Shown here piece after piece: positions 25,571 through 34,636 of a stretch of 64,000 bases of DNA. This DNA is from Flavobacteriaceae bacterium (lineage in GTDB: Bacteria > Bacteroidota > Bacteroidia > Flavobacteriales > Flavobacteriaceae). Positions within the stretch are counted from its first letter, which is position 1. Every line of letters begins with the position of its first letter. The DNA is taken from positions 58,659 to 122,658 of the forward strand of contig JAITMD010000004.1 in NCBI GenBank assembly GCA_031277535.1. The letters are read 5' to 3'. The notes beneath the pieces are model-generated. The model made no database searches, had not been told where the DNA came from, and saw nothing but the letters and a program-made list of their open reading frames with translations. Position numbers and translations under genes: made by a program.

Positions 25571-26728
25571 ATGAAGAAGATATGTATTACCACTGCAACT
25601 CGAGCAGAGTATGGTTTGTTAAGACCTTTGATTAAGGCCATTCATGAACATCCAATTTTTCAACTACAATTATTAGTTACAGGTGCACATTTGTCTCCAG
25701 AATTTGGATTAACAAAGAATTTTATCTTACAAGATGGTTATACTATTGATGAAGAAGTAGAGATGTTATTGTCTTCAGATACTTCTATTGGTATCAGTAA
25801 ATCAATGGGATTAGGATTAATTGGTTATGCAGAAGCGTTTAATCGATTAAAGTCTGATGCTGTAGTGATTTTAGGCGATAGGTATGAGATGTTAGCAATG
25901 GCTTCAGCAGCAATTATAGCTAAATTACCAATTATACATCTTCATGGAGGTGAGATTACAGAAGGAGCTTATGACGATGCCATTCGCCATGCTATTACAA
26001 AATTGAGCTATTTACACTTTACTTCTACAGAAGACTATAGAAATAGAGTTATTCAGATGGGAGAGCATCCAGATCGAGTGTTTAATGTAGGTGCCATAGG
26101 TATTGATAATATAAATACATTATCCTTATTGTCTAAGGATGAATTAGAAAGCAACTTAAATGTAAAGTTTAAGAGGTTTAATTATCAAATTACTTTTCAT
26201 CCAGAAACATTGAGTGAAATTAGTTCAGAAGAACAGTTTAATAATCTTTTAGAATCTTTAGATAAAGAAGAAGATAGTTTTTTTGTTTTTACTAAAGCTA
26301 ATGCAGATACTGATGGTCGTATAATAAATAGTTTGATTGATGAATATGTTTCTAAGAGCAAAGAGAAGGCAGTTGCTTATCATAGTTTAGGAGCTTTAAG
26401 GTTTTTGTCCTTAGTGAAAGTATGTGATGCAATTATCGGAAATAGTTCTTCAGGTATTTTAGAGGCTCCTTCACTAAATACAATTACTATAAATATAGGA
26501 GATAGACAAAAAGGGAGAATACAAGCTAAGAGTATTATAAACTGTAATAATAGCATACAATCTATTTCAGAAGCGATTAAAAAAAGTAAAGAAACTGATT
26601 TTAAGGAGGTAGTGAATTGTGTTTCAAATCCTTATTATAATGGAGGAGCAGTAGATAAAATTATTCAGACATTAGAAATTCATAAAGATAAGTTCAAAGT
26701 AGTTAAACATTTTAATGATATTGTATGA
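25571..26728 (+). CDS. neuC: NeuC/LegG hydrolysing 2-epimerase
   Basis: A 385-residue nucleotide-sugar 2-epimerase of the hydrolysing type. Marks: 'TTATRAEYGLLRPLI' at the start, 'VILGDRYEMLAMA', 'HLHGGEITEGAYDDAIRHAI' and 'IGNSSSGILEAPS'. It releases the nucleotide and inverts C2, giving the manno-configured diacetamido hexose used by NeuB. It starts 1 nt after neuB and overlaps ptmE by 4 nt. Confidence 0.92.
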   Translation: MKKICITTATRAEYGLLRPLIKAIHEHPIFQLQLLVTGAHLSPEFGLTKNFILQDGYTIDEEVEMLLSSDTSIGISKSMGLGLIGYAEAFNRLKSDAVVILGDRYEMLAMASAAIIAKLPIIHLHGGEITEGAYDDAIRHAITKLSYLHFTSTEDYRNRVIQMGEHPDRVFNVGAIGIDNINTLSLLSKDELESNLNVKFKRFNYQITFHPETLSEISSEEQFNNLLESLDKEEDSFFVFTKANADTDGRIINSLIDEYVSKSKEKAVAYHSLGALRFLSLVKVCDAIIGNSSSGILEAPSLNTITINIGDRQKGRIQAKSIINCNNSIQSISEAIKKSKETDFKEVVNCVSNPYYNGGAVDKIIQTLEIHKDKFKVVKHFNDIV

Positions 26729-27777
26729 AGAGCATAGTAGGAAAACATACTATATGTGAAAATCAAGGAGTCAGAGAGGCGTTGATAAAATTAGATCAAA
26801 ATGCTCCAAGTTCTATTCTTTTTGTTACAGATGAAGGTAATAAATTAATAGGTTCTTTAACAGATGGAGATTTGAGAAGAGGATTTATTAAAGGATTGGA
26901 TTTTAATACAAGTCTTATTGAATTTATTCAACCTAATCCTGTATTTATTAATGATGGGGAGTATGATTTAGGTATTTTGGAGGACTATAGAAAGAGAAAT
27001 CTAAAGGTAGTTCCTATAATAAATGTGAATAAGCAGATTGTAAATATTTTAGACTTTAGTATTACTTCTACTTTGATTCCTGCAGATGCGATTTTAATGG
27101 CTGGTGGAGAAGGAAAAAGACTTCGTCCTCTGACAGAGAATACGCCAAAACCATTACTAAAAGTAGGGGATAAACCTATAATTGAATATAATATTGATCG
27201 TTTAGTTCAATGTGGAATCAAAACAATTAACTTAAGTATTAATTACTTAGGTGATCAGTTGATTGATTACTTCGGAGATGGAAATGAAAAAGGAATATCA
27301 ATACAATATGTTAAAGAAGATAAACCCTTAGGTACTATTGGATCAATCTTATTAGTAGATGAGTTTCAGCACGATGATATTATTGTGATGAATAGTGATT
27401 TATTGACAAATATTGATTTTGCAGACTTTTATCAGCTGTATAAAGCTTCTGGCGCAGATATGGCTGTAGCAGCTACTTCTTATCATGTAGATGTTCCTTA
27501 TGCAGTGTTGGAAGTGAATAGTGAAAATAGTGTGAAATCATTAAAAGAAAAACCCCGTTATACTTATTATTCTAATGCAGGAATTTATATTCTAAACAAG
27601 TCGTTATTAAAAATGATTCCACAAGGGGAGTTTTTTGATATTACAGATTTAATGGAACGTATTTTAGAAATGAATCTGAAGTTAGTTACTTATCCTATCA
27701 ATGGATATTGGTTAGATATTGGTAAACATGAGGATTTTAAGAAAGCTCAAGAGGATATAAAGCATATTAAGCTATGA
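26725..27777 (+). CDS. ptmE: PtmE-like CBS-domain sugar nucleotidyltransferase
   Basis: A 350-residue two-domain protein. Residues 1-115 form a CBS pair ('ILFVTDEGNKLIGSLTDGDL', 'LKVVPIINVNKQIVNIL'). Residues ~120-350 are an NTP transferase: 'AILMAGGEGKRLRPLTENTP' followed by 'KPLLKVG', and 'IVMNSDLL' for metal binding. In Campylobacter PtmE makes GDP-GlcNAc, the entry sugar of the legionaminic pathway, so its presence favours the GDP-linked route. ATGA overlaps on both sides. Confidence 0.87.
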   Translation: MKSIVGKHTICENQGVREALIKLDQNAPSSILFVTDEGNKLIGSLTDGDLRRGFIKGLDFNTSLIEFIQPNPVFINDGEYDLGILEDYRKRNLKVVPIINVNKQIVNILDFSITSTLIPADAILMAGGEGKRLRPLTENTPKPLLKVGDKPIIEYNIDRLVQCGIKTINLSINYLGDQLIDYFGDGNEKGISIQYVKEDKPLGTIGSILLVDEFQHDDIIVMNSDLLTNIDFADFYQLYKASGADMAVAATSYHVDVPYAVLEVNSENSVKSLKEKPRYTYYSNAGIYILNKSLLKMIPQGEFFDITDLMERILEMNLKLVTYPINGYWLDIGKHEDFKKAQEDIKHIKL

Positions 27778-28424
27778 TAAATAAACTTACTGAAGCGTTG
27801 TATGCTGATATCTCTAAAGAGAACTTGATTGAAAATTTAGTGAAGAGGTTGTCTAATTTTTTTGACATTTCAACGGATGAAAAAAAGTTGTTAAATGATA
27901 CGGCTGACGTTGTATTAAAACGTTTAGAGTACTGTATTTCTAATATAGATAATAAGTATTTTCAAAGAGAAGGCAATCCTTTTTTTAGTAGTCTTCATTC
28001 TGGACAATATTTGATTTTTTTATACTACTATACAAATGAAGTAAATAAAGTAGATACACAATTAATGGATAAGCTTTACTATCTTAATAAGATTTTGCAT
28101 TCAGTAGATATTTATGGAGCTGTACAATTACCTGATGTTTTCTTCTTTGAACATCCTCTAGGTTTAGTTTTAGGAAGAGCTGTATATGGGGATAATTTTT
28201 TTGCTATGCAAGGGTGTACTGTTGGAGGAAATAAAGCAGCGTATCCTGTTTTAGGAAACAATCTTAAGATGTATTCTAATTCTAAAATATTGGGTAATTG
28301 TGTTATAGGTCATAATGTAATTGTTGCTGCAAATACGTATATAAAGGATCAAAATATTCCCGATAACTCGTTAGTTTTTGGTAGCACTCCAAATTTAATT
28401 ATAAAAGAAAATAAAGCAAAATGA
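27774..28424 (+). CDS. CysE/hexapeptide acyltransferase of the nonulosonate cluster
   Basis: A 216-residue protein with a helical N-terminal half and a short left-handed beta-helix C-terminal half, the layout of serine acetyltransferases ('FFEHPLGLVLGRAVYGDNFF', 'MQGCTVGGNKAAYPVLGNNL', 'KILGNCVIGHNVIVAANTYI'). It overlaps ptmE and legF by 4 nt each. That position argues for a role in the nonulosonate pathway, such as O- or N-acylation of the sugar, and not cysteine synthesis. Substrate unknown. Confidence 0.7.
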   Translation: MINKLTEALYADISKENLIENLVKRLSNFFDISTDEKKLLNDTADVVLKRLEYCISNIDNKYFQREGNPFFSSLHSGQYLIFLYYYTNEVNKVDTQLMDKLYYLNKILHSVDIYGAVQLPDVFFFEHPLGLVLGRAVYGDNFFAMQGCTVGGNKAAYPVLGNNLKMYSNSKILGNCVIGHNVIVAANTYIKDQNIPDNSLVFGSTPNLIIKENKAK

Positions 28425-29146
28425 GAGGATTGATTACGCTTTGTGCCAGAGGAGGTTCTAAAGGAATACCTGGTAAGAACATTAAAATGTTAAATGGAAA
28501 ACCACTCATTGGTTATTCAATAGAAGTGGCTATGGAATTTGCTAATTTATATCAGTGTGATGTTATATTGTCAACTGATTCTGAAATAATTAAAAATGTA
28601 GTTAAAGAAATTAATAGTAAAGTAGATGTATCTTATGTTAGACCTGATTTTTTAGCAACAGATACTGCTGGTAAATTAGATGCTATAAAAGATGTAAAGA
28701 AGTATGCAGAGGATAAGAACACTATTAGTTATGATTATCTTATTGATTTAGACGTAACTTCTCCTTTGCGTACAATTGATGACTTAAAGATATCATTGGA
28801 TAAGTTGATTGAGAATGAGGAGGCATTAAATCTTTTTTCAGTTAGTCCTGCTAATCGTAATCCTTATTTTAACATGGTTGAAGATAAAGGAACTGGCTTT
28901 ATTGAATTATGTAAAAAGGGAGAATTTTTGACAAGACAATCTGCACCAAAAGTTTATGATTTGAATGCTTCTTTTTATATTTATAAGAAAGAATTCTTTA
29001 ATAAAGAAACAAAAACTGTTATAACAGGTAATACTATTGTCTATGAAGTTCCTCATCTATGTTTTGATTTAGATCATCCTATAGATTTTGAGTTTATGGA
29101 TTTCTTATTGAGTAATCAGAAATTAGACTTTCCTTTTAATTATTAA
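28421..29146 (+). CDS. legF: CMP-legionaminate (acylneuraminate) cytidylyltransferase
   Basis: A 241-residue NeuA/LegF-type enzyme. The CTP-binding start 'TLCARGGSKGIPGKNIKMLN' and 'IDLDVTSPLRTIDDL' are intact, and 'ATDTAGKLDAI' and 'DLDHPIDFEF' fit the family. It activates the free nonulosonic acid as the CMP sugar for the transferase. It overlaps the acyltransferase gene (ATGA) and is followed after 6 nt by the oxidoreductase. Confidence 0.9.
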   Translation: MRGLITLCARGGSKGIPGKNIKMLNGKPLIGYSIEVAMEFANLYQCDVILSTDSEIIKNVVKEINSKVDVSYVRPDFLATDTAGKLDAIKDVKKYAEDKNTISYDYLIDLDVTSPLRTIDDLKISLDKLIENEEALNLFSVSPANRNPYFNMVEDKGTGFIELCKKGEFLTRQSAPKVYDLNASFYIYKKEFFNKETKTVITGNTIVYEVPHLCFDLDHPIDFEFMDFLLSNQKLDFPFNY

Positions 29147-29152
29147 GATTGC

Positions 29153-30067
29153 ATGAAAGTACTTATAGTAGGTTTAGGTTCAATAGCAAAAAAACATATA
29201 GTAGCAATTAATCAGGTAGTAGAAAATTGCGAGATATTTGCTTTGAGAAGTTCAAGGTATTCTGAAAATATTACAGGAGTTATTGATTTATATACAATAG
29301 AGGAGTGTGAGAATATAGGATTTGATTTTATTGTTATTTCTAACCCTACCAGTGAACATTATAATACAATAAAAGAACTTATTAAGTTAAAAGTACCTTT
29401 GTTTATTGAGAAACCTTTGTTCTCTCAAATTAATAATGAAACAGATGACTTGGTAAGATCAATTAATGAATTAGGAATAGTTACTTATGTTGCTTGTAAT
29501 TTACGTTTTTTAGAATCTCTTCGTTTCTTAAAAGGGATTATTAGCAACGAACGTATCAACGAGGTTAATGTTTATTGTGGATCTTATTTACCTGAATGGA
29601 GGCCCAATGTAGATTTTCGTAAAGTATATAGTGCTAATGCAGAAATGGGAGGAGGGGTTCACATTGATTTGATTCATGAATTAGATTATGTTTATTGGTT
29701 ATTTGGCAAACCGTGCAATACAGTTTCTAACTTTTCCAATCAATCTTCTTTGTGTATTTCGGCAAATGACTACGCAAATTATTTGTGGATGTATGATGAG
29801 TATAATGTAGCTATAGTATTAAATTATTATCGGAGAATAGCTAAAAGGGAGATAGAAGTAGTTACTGATCAACATGTTTTTAAAGTTGATTTATTAAAAA
29901 ATACTGTAATAAGTGATAATGAAATTATTTTCGATTCTGATAGTAGAATAAGTGATACTTATTTGAGTCAAATGAATTTTTTTATTGAAGAAATTGTATT
30001 TAAAAATATTAAAATGAATGATATTAATGAAGCTAATGAGATACTAAAATTATGTATGCAGGAATAG
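29153..30067 (+). CDS. Gfo/Idh/MocA family oxidoreductase
   Basis: A 304-residue NAD(P)-dependent oxidoreductase. The Rossmann start 'VLIVGLGSIAKKHIVAI', the family's 'EKP' motif in 'LFIEKPLFSQ' and 'GGGVHIDLIHELDYVYWLFG' are visible. A gene of this class beside legF and ptmA homologues is also found in Campylobacter flagellin glycosylation clusters. The likely role is in making or modifying the sugar precursor or the final nonulosonate; the exact reaction is not clear from sequence. It overlaps the next gene by 16 nt. Confidence 0.8.
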   Translation: MKVLIVGLGSIAKKHIVAINQVVENCEIFALRSSRYSENITGVIDLYTIEECENIGFDFIVISNPTSEHYNTIKELIKLKVPLFIEKPLFSQINNETDDLVRSINELGIVTYVACNLRFLESLRFLKGIISNERINEVNVYCGSYLPEWRPNVDFRKVYSANAEMGGGVHIDLIHELDYVYWLFGKPCNTVSNFSNQSSLCISANDYANYLWMYDEYNVAIVLNYYRRIAKREIEVVTDQHVFKVDLLKNTVISDNEIIFDSDSRISDTYLSQMNFFIEEIVFKNIKMNDINEANEILKLCMQE

Positions 30068-30801
30068 AAAATAAGGTTATATTATTAGTGGGGGCTGGAG
30101 GATTGATAGGAAAAGAAGTGTTGTTACACTTAGTTAAAAATGGTGCTAAAGTTGTTGCCGTTGATTTAAAAAGGTTTGAATCAGAAGCTGATTTATTTAT
30201 TGAAGCTAACGTTACAGAAAAAGATGGTATTGATTATATTGTTAGTACTGTTATAGATAAATACGGACAAATAGATGGCTTAGTTAATTTGGCTTATCCT
30301 CGTACATCCGATTGGGGAAGAAAATTTGAAGATATAGAATTTGAGTCTTGGCAACAGAATGTAGATATGCAATTGAATGCAGTATTCTATTTATGTCAAC
30401 AGGTTCTAAAAATAATGAGACAGCAACAGTACGGATCGATAGTAAACATAGGTTCAATTTATGGCGTTGTAGGTAATGATTTTAGTCTGTATCAAGAATA
30501 TGGAGGAACTTCTCCAGCTGCTTATACAGCTATAAAAGGGGGAATAATTAATTTCACAAAATATTTAGCTTCTTATTATGGTGAATATGGTGTACGAGTA
30601 AATTGTATGTCTCCAGGAGGAGTTTTAGATAAAAAAAATCAACACAATAGCTTTATAGCAAGATACAGTGAGAAATCACCTTTAAAAAGGCTTGGTAATC
30701 CTGAAGAAATGGCACCAGCAGTAACATTTTTGTTATCAGATGATGCTTCGTTTATTACAGGACATAATCTAATGGTTGATGGTGGTTGGACAATAATTTA
30801 A
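30052..30801 (+). CDS. ptmA: PtmA-like short-chain dehydrogenase
   Basis: A 249-residue classical SDR. Cofactor motif 'VILLVGAGGLIGKEVLLHL'; 'IVNIGSIYG' gives the catalytic Ser and 'SPAAYTAIKGGIINFTKYLA' the Tyr-x3-Lys pair; 'HNLMVDGGW' is the usual SDR ending. It resembles PtmA of Campylobacter, which belongs to the legionaminic locus. With the Gfo/Idh gene it forms a translationally coupled pair. Confidence 0.78.
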   Translation: MYAGIENKVILLVGAGGLIGKEVLLHLVKNGAKVVAVDLKRFESEADLFIEANVTEKDGIDYIVSTVIDKYGQIDGLVNLAYPRTSDWGRKFEDIEFESWQQNVDMQLNAVFYLCQQVLKIMRQQQYGSIVNIGSIYGVVGNDFSLYQEYGGTSPAAYTAIKGGIINFTKYLASYYGEYGVRVNCMSPGGVLDKKNQHNSFIARYSEKSPLKRLGNPEEMAPAVTFLLSDDASFITGHNLMVDGGWTII

Positions 30802-30805
30802 AAAA

Positions 30806-32257
30806 ATGAAGGAAAAAACTTTTTTAATACTAATAAATAATGCTTTTCGAATGGCAAGTTATCATATTGCTATTGGTGATAGTTTAAAGAGAAAAGGGAA
30901 TAAAGTTATTTATGCATTTACAGATAAGATGCCATTTTATATTGAAGATCTAAATTTAGGTGGAGCAGATTATTACATCTTTTCTGAAGAATTTGAAAAA
31001 AAATATAATAATGATAAGCTAGATTTAGATGTTAATATCAATTATAATAAAACTTTTTTTTCTGAGTATGATCGTAACATTGTCTATGGGAAAATGAAAT
31101 ATGAAGGGAATGAATTTTACCAAAAGTTAATTTCTAATCTTTCTGTTTTTTTTGAAGAAATATTTCAAAAATATAAAGTAGATTTCTGTATTTATGAAAC
31201 TATATCTAATAGTTTTGCTTATATGGCTTATGAAATAGGATTAAAATATGATGTTCAATATTGTGGTTATGCCGGATCTAGGTTAAAAAATAGATTTGAA
31301 TTGTATACTGATGAATTTGGGAGTATCAAGCTTTTTGAGGAAATATTTGTAAATATGTCATACGATAGTCTTGATATTAGTGAAAAAAATGAGGTTGAGG
31401 ATTATTTGACATCTTTTAATAGTCCAGTTATTCCGAGCTATCATCCCAAAAATACAGTTTTAGATTGGAATTTCTCGTTCTATAAGAGATATTTTAATAA
31501 AGAGAAGTTTAATCTTTTTATAGGTTCATTTAGGTATTTTATTGATCATAGAAATAAATTAAAATTTGGATTTCAAACGGGTAATCCAGTAAAAGAGCAA
31601 TTAAAAAGTGTTATTAAGCAGATTAGGAAAAGAGCTATTGTTGCAAGATCAAGAGGTTTTTTTGATAAACCCAATTATAAGGAGTCGTATTTTCTTTATC
31701 CTCAGCATTTTAAACCGGAAGCGTCAACTTCAGTTATGGCAAGGAATTATTGTAATGATATTAGTGTAATTGAAAATATTGCTTTTAATTTACCATTTGG
31801 AAGTTATTTATATGTCAAGGAGCATTTTGTTAATTTTGGAAGATTACCGAGTAGTTACTATAAAAAATTAAAGAATATCCCAAATGTGAAGTTGATTAGT
31901 TGCGATGAAAACACAAAAGAATTAATAACTAATTCAAAAGGAGTAGTTACGTTGACAAGTACTGTAGGGTATGAGGCTTTACTACTTAATAAGCCTGTAT
32001 TTGTTTTCGGAAATGTTTTTTATCAATGTCATCCAAACTGTAGAAAGTTAGATAGTTTTGAAAATCTTTTTAGTGAGTTAAATAATTTAGATCTTGATTT
32101 AGATGAGTCTATAAATAAAAAATTTGTGGCAACATATAGAAAAATAACTTTTCCAGGGAATATCTATTATCACATAGCAGATGAGAATTACACTAAAGAG
32201 GATTTCTCGACATTAATTATTAATGCATTATATGAAAGATTTAATTTTAAAGTATAG
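30806..32257 (+). CDS. KpsS/LipB-like capsule-type glycosyltransferase
   Basis: A 483-residue soluble protein. The C-terminal half fits the capsule-synthesis family PF05159: 'YFLYPQHFKPEASTSVMA', 'YLYVKEHFVNFGRLPSSYY', and 'GVVTLTSTVGYEALLLNKPV' followed by 'FVFGNVFY', matching the family pattern 'TxxSTVGxEALLxxKPVxxxG'. Such proteins use CMP-activated sugars (Kdo in KpsS/KpsC). Placed straight after the CMP-nonulosonate genes, this is the best candidate for the transferase that adds the legionaminic-type sugar. The gene is more AT-rich than the biosynthetic genes. Confidence 0.75.
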   Translation: MKEKTFLILINNAFRMASYHIAIGDSLKRKGNKVIYAFTDKMPFYIEDLNLGGADYYIFSEEFEKKYNNDKLDLDVNINYNKTFFSEYDRNIVYGKMKYEGNEFYQKLISNLSVFFEEIFQKYKVDFCIYETISNSFAYMAYEIGLKYDVQYCGYAGSRLKNRFELYTDEFGSIKLFEEIFVNMSYDSLDISEKNEVEDYLTSFNSPVIPSYHPKNTVLDWNFSFYKRYFNKEKFNLFIGSFRYFIDHRNKLKFGFQTGNPVKEQLKSVIKQIRKRAIVARSRGFFDKPNYKESYFLYPQHFKPEASTSVMARNYCNDISVIENIAFNLPFGSYLYVKEHFVNFGRLPSSYYKKLKNIPNVKLISCDENTKELITNSKGVVTLTSTVGYEALLLNKPVFVFGNVFYQCHPNCRKLDSFENLFSELNNLDLDLDESINKKFVATYRKITFPGNIYYHIADENYTKEDFSTLIINALYERFNFKV

Positions 32258-33434
32258 GGTTTTTATTAAATATATTGGTATTGGTTATGTAGGTGTTATT
32301 CTTAATGTAATTCTAAGTATTGTCTTGATGAATTTTTTTGATTCCAAAAGTTTTGGAAAGATAACATTGGGGAAATCAATTTTCCAGTCTTATGAGTTTT
32401 CTCATTTTGGAACGAGGTTTGGTTTGGATAGAGTTTTACCTCATACAGAAAGTTTAAGAAGAAAATCATTCATTTTTTCTGCAAGTTTTTATTTTTGTCT
32501 ATTGACATCGTTAATTTTGTCACTTTTTTGGATTGTATATGATGTAGAGAATATTTATTTCTATTCTTTCTTTTTTTTGGGAGGATTTTTGTCAGGATTA
32601 ACTACCCTTTATAGAGTATTTTATAGAAGTGAGGAAGATAAAACAGTATTTATTTCTATTTCTATTTGGCTTTTGATTTTTCCAATTGCTACGCAGATTA
32701 TTGCTGTGTATTTTTTTGGAATGAAAGGATTGTTATATAGTAACTTCATTACTTATTTAATTGGTTTTATAGTTTGTTTTGTAAAATATAAGATTAATCT
32801 TGTTATTAGTTATTCAATATTTAAAAAATATTTGGGGAAGATATTTTCAATTGGTTTCTTTTTGTTTTTATCTTCAATTATAAGTTTTTTATCTTTGATA
32901 GGAGATAGATTTATTATTGCTAAATACTGGGGGTTTAGTAGTTTAGGTGATTATGGTGTTGTTATGTTTTTTTTTACAGCATTTACTACTTTGTCTGTTA
33001 GTTATACAGAGTTAATTATGAATAAAATTATTTTAAATCCAGGATTTAATTATTTAAGTAAACAATTATTAATAATTTTTGGACTTTCGTTGCTTTTTGT
33101 TTTAGTATCATTTCCAATTTTACCATATTTTATAGATTATTTCGTTCCAAAATATTCTCATTTAATTTCCCTAATGAAAGAAATTTTAATAGGTGGAATT
33201 ATTTATTCTGTTTTGCCTATATTGAATTATTATTTACATGCTAAGGACAAAAGAAGGGAGTTGTTAATTGTCAATGTAGTTTCAAGTTTGATTTATTTTG
33301 TAGGATTGTATATTGTATTAATAAATTTTAATTCTTTACAGTACTTAATCTATTTGAAAATTTTTTCTTTTTTTATTCTAGTTGGAATGACCTTTGGGTT
33401 ATTTATATTTTTTGAAAAAATTAAAAAAATATGA
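32232..33434 (+). CDS. wzx: Wzx-like polysaccharide flippase
   Basis: A 400-residue protein, nearly all hydrophobic helices (about 12), in the polysaccharide_synt/MATE-like export family. The start region 'KYRVFIKYIGIGYVGVILNV' and 'IGDRFIIAKYWGFSSLGDYGV' fit Wzx proteins, which flip undecaprenyl-linked repeat units across the inner membrane. I use the ATG at 32232; one at 32223 is also possible. It overlaps both neighbours and is very AT-rich, as usual for wzx. Confidence 0.85.
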   Translation: MKDLILKYRVFIKYIGIGYVGVILNVILSIVLMNFFDSKSFGKITLGKSIFQSYEFSHFGTRFGLDRVLPHTESLRRKSFIFSASFYFCLLTSLILSLFWIVYDVENIYFYSFFFLGGFLSGLTTLYRVFYRSEEDKTVFISISIWLLIFPIATQIIAVYFFGMKGLLYSNFITYLIGFIVCFVKYKINLVISYSIFKKYLGKIFSIGFFLFLSSIISFLSLIGDRFIIAKYWGFSSLGDYGVVMFFFTAFTTLSVSYTELIMNKIILNPGFNYLSKQLLIIFGLSLLFVLVSFPILPYFIDYFVPKYSHLISLMKEILIGGIIYSVLPILNYYLHAKDKRRELLIVNVVSSLIYFVGLYIVLINFNSLQYLIYLKIFSFFILVGMTFGLFIFFEKIKKI

Positions 33435-34636
33435 GTTTTATATTTATTCTTTTAGCTCTTTTTTATTTCTTGTTTTTTTGGTTTAGAAATAAGGATATTA
33501 TGAATCCTAATATGATTTTTTTAGTATTTTGGAATTTAGCATGTGCAATTTCTTGCTTAGATGTTGGAATGTTTAGTCCTTGGAGTGATTTAATGTATTT
33601 TGTTACGATAATTAGTGGTCTATTTTTTTTTATAGGATCTGTTTCAAATTTTCAAAGTATAAAGATAAAAATTGGAAGTAAAAAAGTGGAGAAAGTTTAC
33701 ATTGCTAAAAAGTATTATGGCATTACATATTTTCTTTTTTTTATATGTTTTTCATGTGCTATTATTGAATGGTTAAATGTAGGTGCACCTATATCTTTTC
33801 AAATAGATTCAATTGGAACAGATATTAAGGCTGAATTAGATGGTGCAATTCCAGGGGTACATTATGGAACTATTTTTTTTCCTTACGTTTCTTTATTTTT
33901 ATTTTTTATATTGATGAATAATGGGAAAAATAGAAAAGTACATATTTTTATGATTCTATTTTCTGTTTTTTTTTCAATCATTTCTAATCTTTCTAGAGGA
34001 GAGCTGCTAATTTATATCCTTTCTCTTTTTTACTTGTATTACAGATTTAACAGGATATCAAAGAAAATGAGTTTAATTACTTTAGGTATAACGATTACGA
34101 TGTTGATAGTAGTTATGATTTTTAGAGTAAATACTGAGTCTGTTGTACTTAATATGACTGAAAATGTGTATTTAAGTGTCTTTTATAGTTATATAGCGCC
34201 TTGTTTTGCTAATATGAACGATTTAATTAATAGTGATCTCCCTTATCATTTATATGGGAATGCTTCTTTTGCACCTTTATGGACTATTATAGGAGAACAT
34301 TCTCAAATGAAAGTAGTTAGATTTGAACAATTTGGTGTTTTTAACGCCACTCCTTATGTATATGGTTTCTATCATGACTATAAAGTGTATGGCGTGATTT
34401 TTTTTCCTTTTGTTTTTGGTTATTTAGTTTCAAAGATTTATAGTGCTTCAGTATTGAATTCAAGTTATTGGATACTTCTTTTAGCTGCTCTTCAAAAAGG
34501 TTTATATTTGTCTTTCTTTGGTAATTATTTCACAGGAGAGATGGTTTTGTTGTTCCCATTTTTATTTATTGTCATAATAATATTAAAATTACCTAAATCA
34601 AAACGTATAGAATATGAAAGTTTTCCAAATAAGTAG
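33431..34636 (+). CDS. wzy: Wzy-like O-antigen / capsule repeat-unit polymerase
   Basis: A 401-residue protein with about 10-12 hydrophobic helices and a larger loop between residues ~120 and 150 and again between ~250 and 310. The motif 'SNLSRGELLIYILSLFYLYY' is typical of the oligosaccharide repeat-unit polymerases of the Wzy/EpsG kind. Wzy genes have little sequence conservation, so the call rests on topology and on lying between wzx and a GT4 gene. Overlaps by 4 and 23 nt. Confidence 0.8.
   Translation: MSFIFILLALFYFLFFWFRNKDIMNPNMIFLVFWNLACAISCLDVGMFSPWSDLMYFVTIISGLFFFIGSVSNFQSIKIKIGSKKVEKVYIAKKYYGITYFLFFICFSCAIIEWLNVGAPISFQIDSIGTDIKAELDGAIPGVHYGTIFFPYVSLFLFFILMNNGKNRKVHIFMILFSVFFSIISNLSRGELLIYILSLFYLYYRFNRISKKMSLITLGITITMLIVVMIFRVNTESVVLNMTENVYLSVFYSYIAPCFANMNDLINSDLPYHLYGNASFAPLWTIIGEHSQMKVVRFEQFGVFNATPYVYGFYHDYKVYGVIFFPFVFGYLVSKIYSASVLNSSYWILLLAALQKGLYLSFFGNYFTGEMVLLFPFLFIVIIILKLPKSKRIEYESFPNK

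Noticed and set aside
27774..28424. Housekeeping serine acetyltransferase cysE
   Set aside because: It is translationally coupled to ptmE and legF, so a role in the sugar pathway is more likely.
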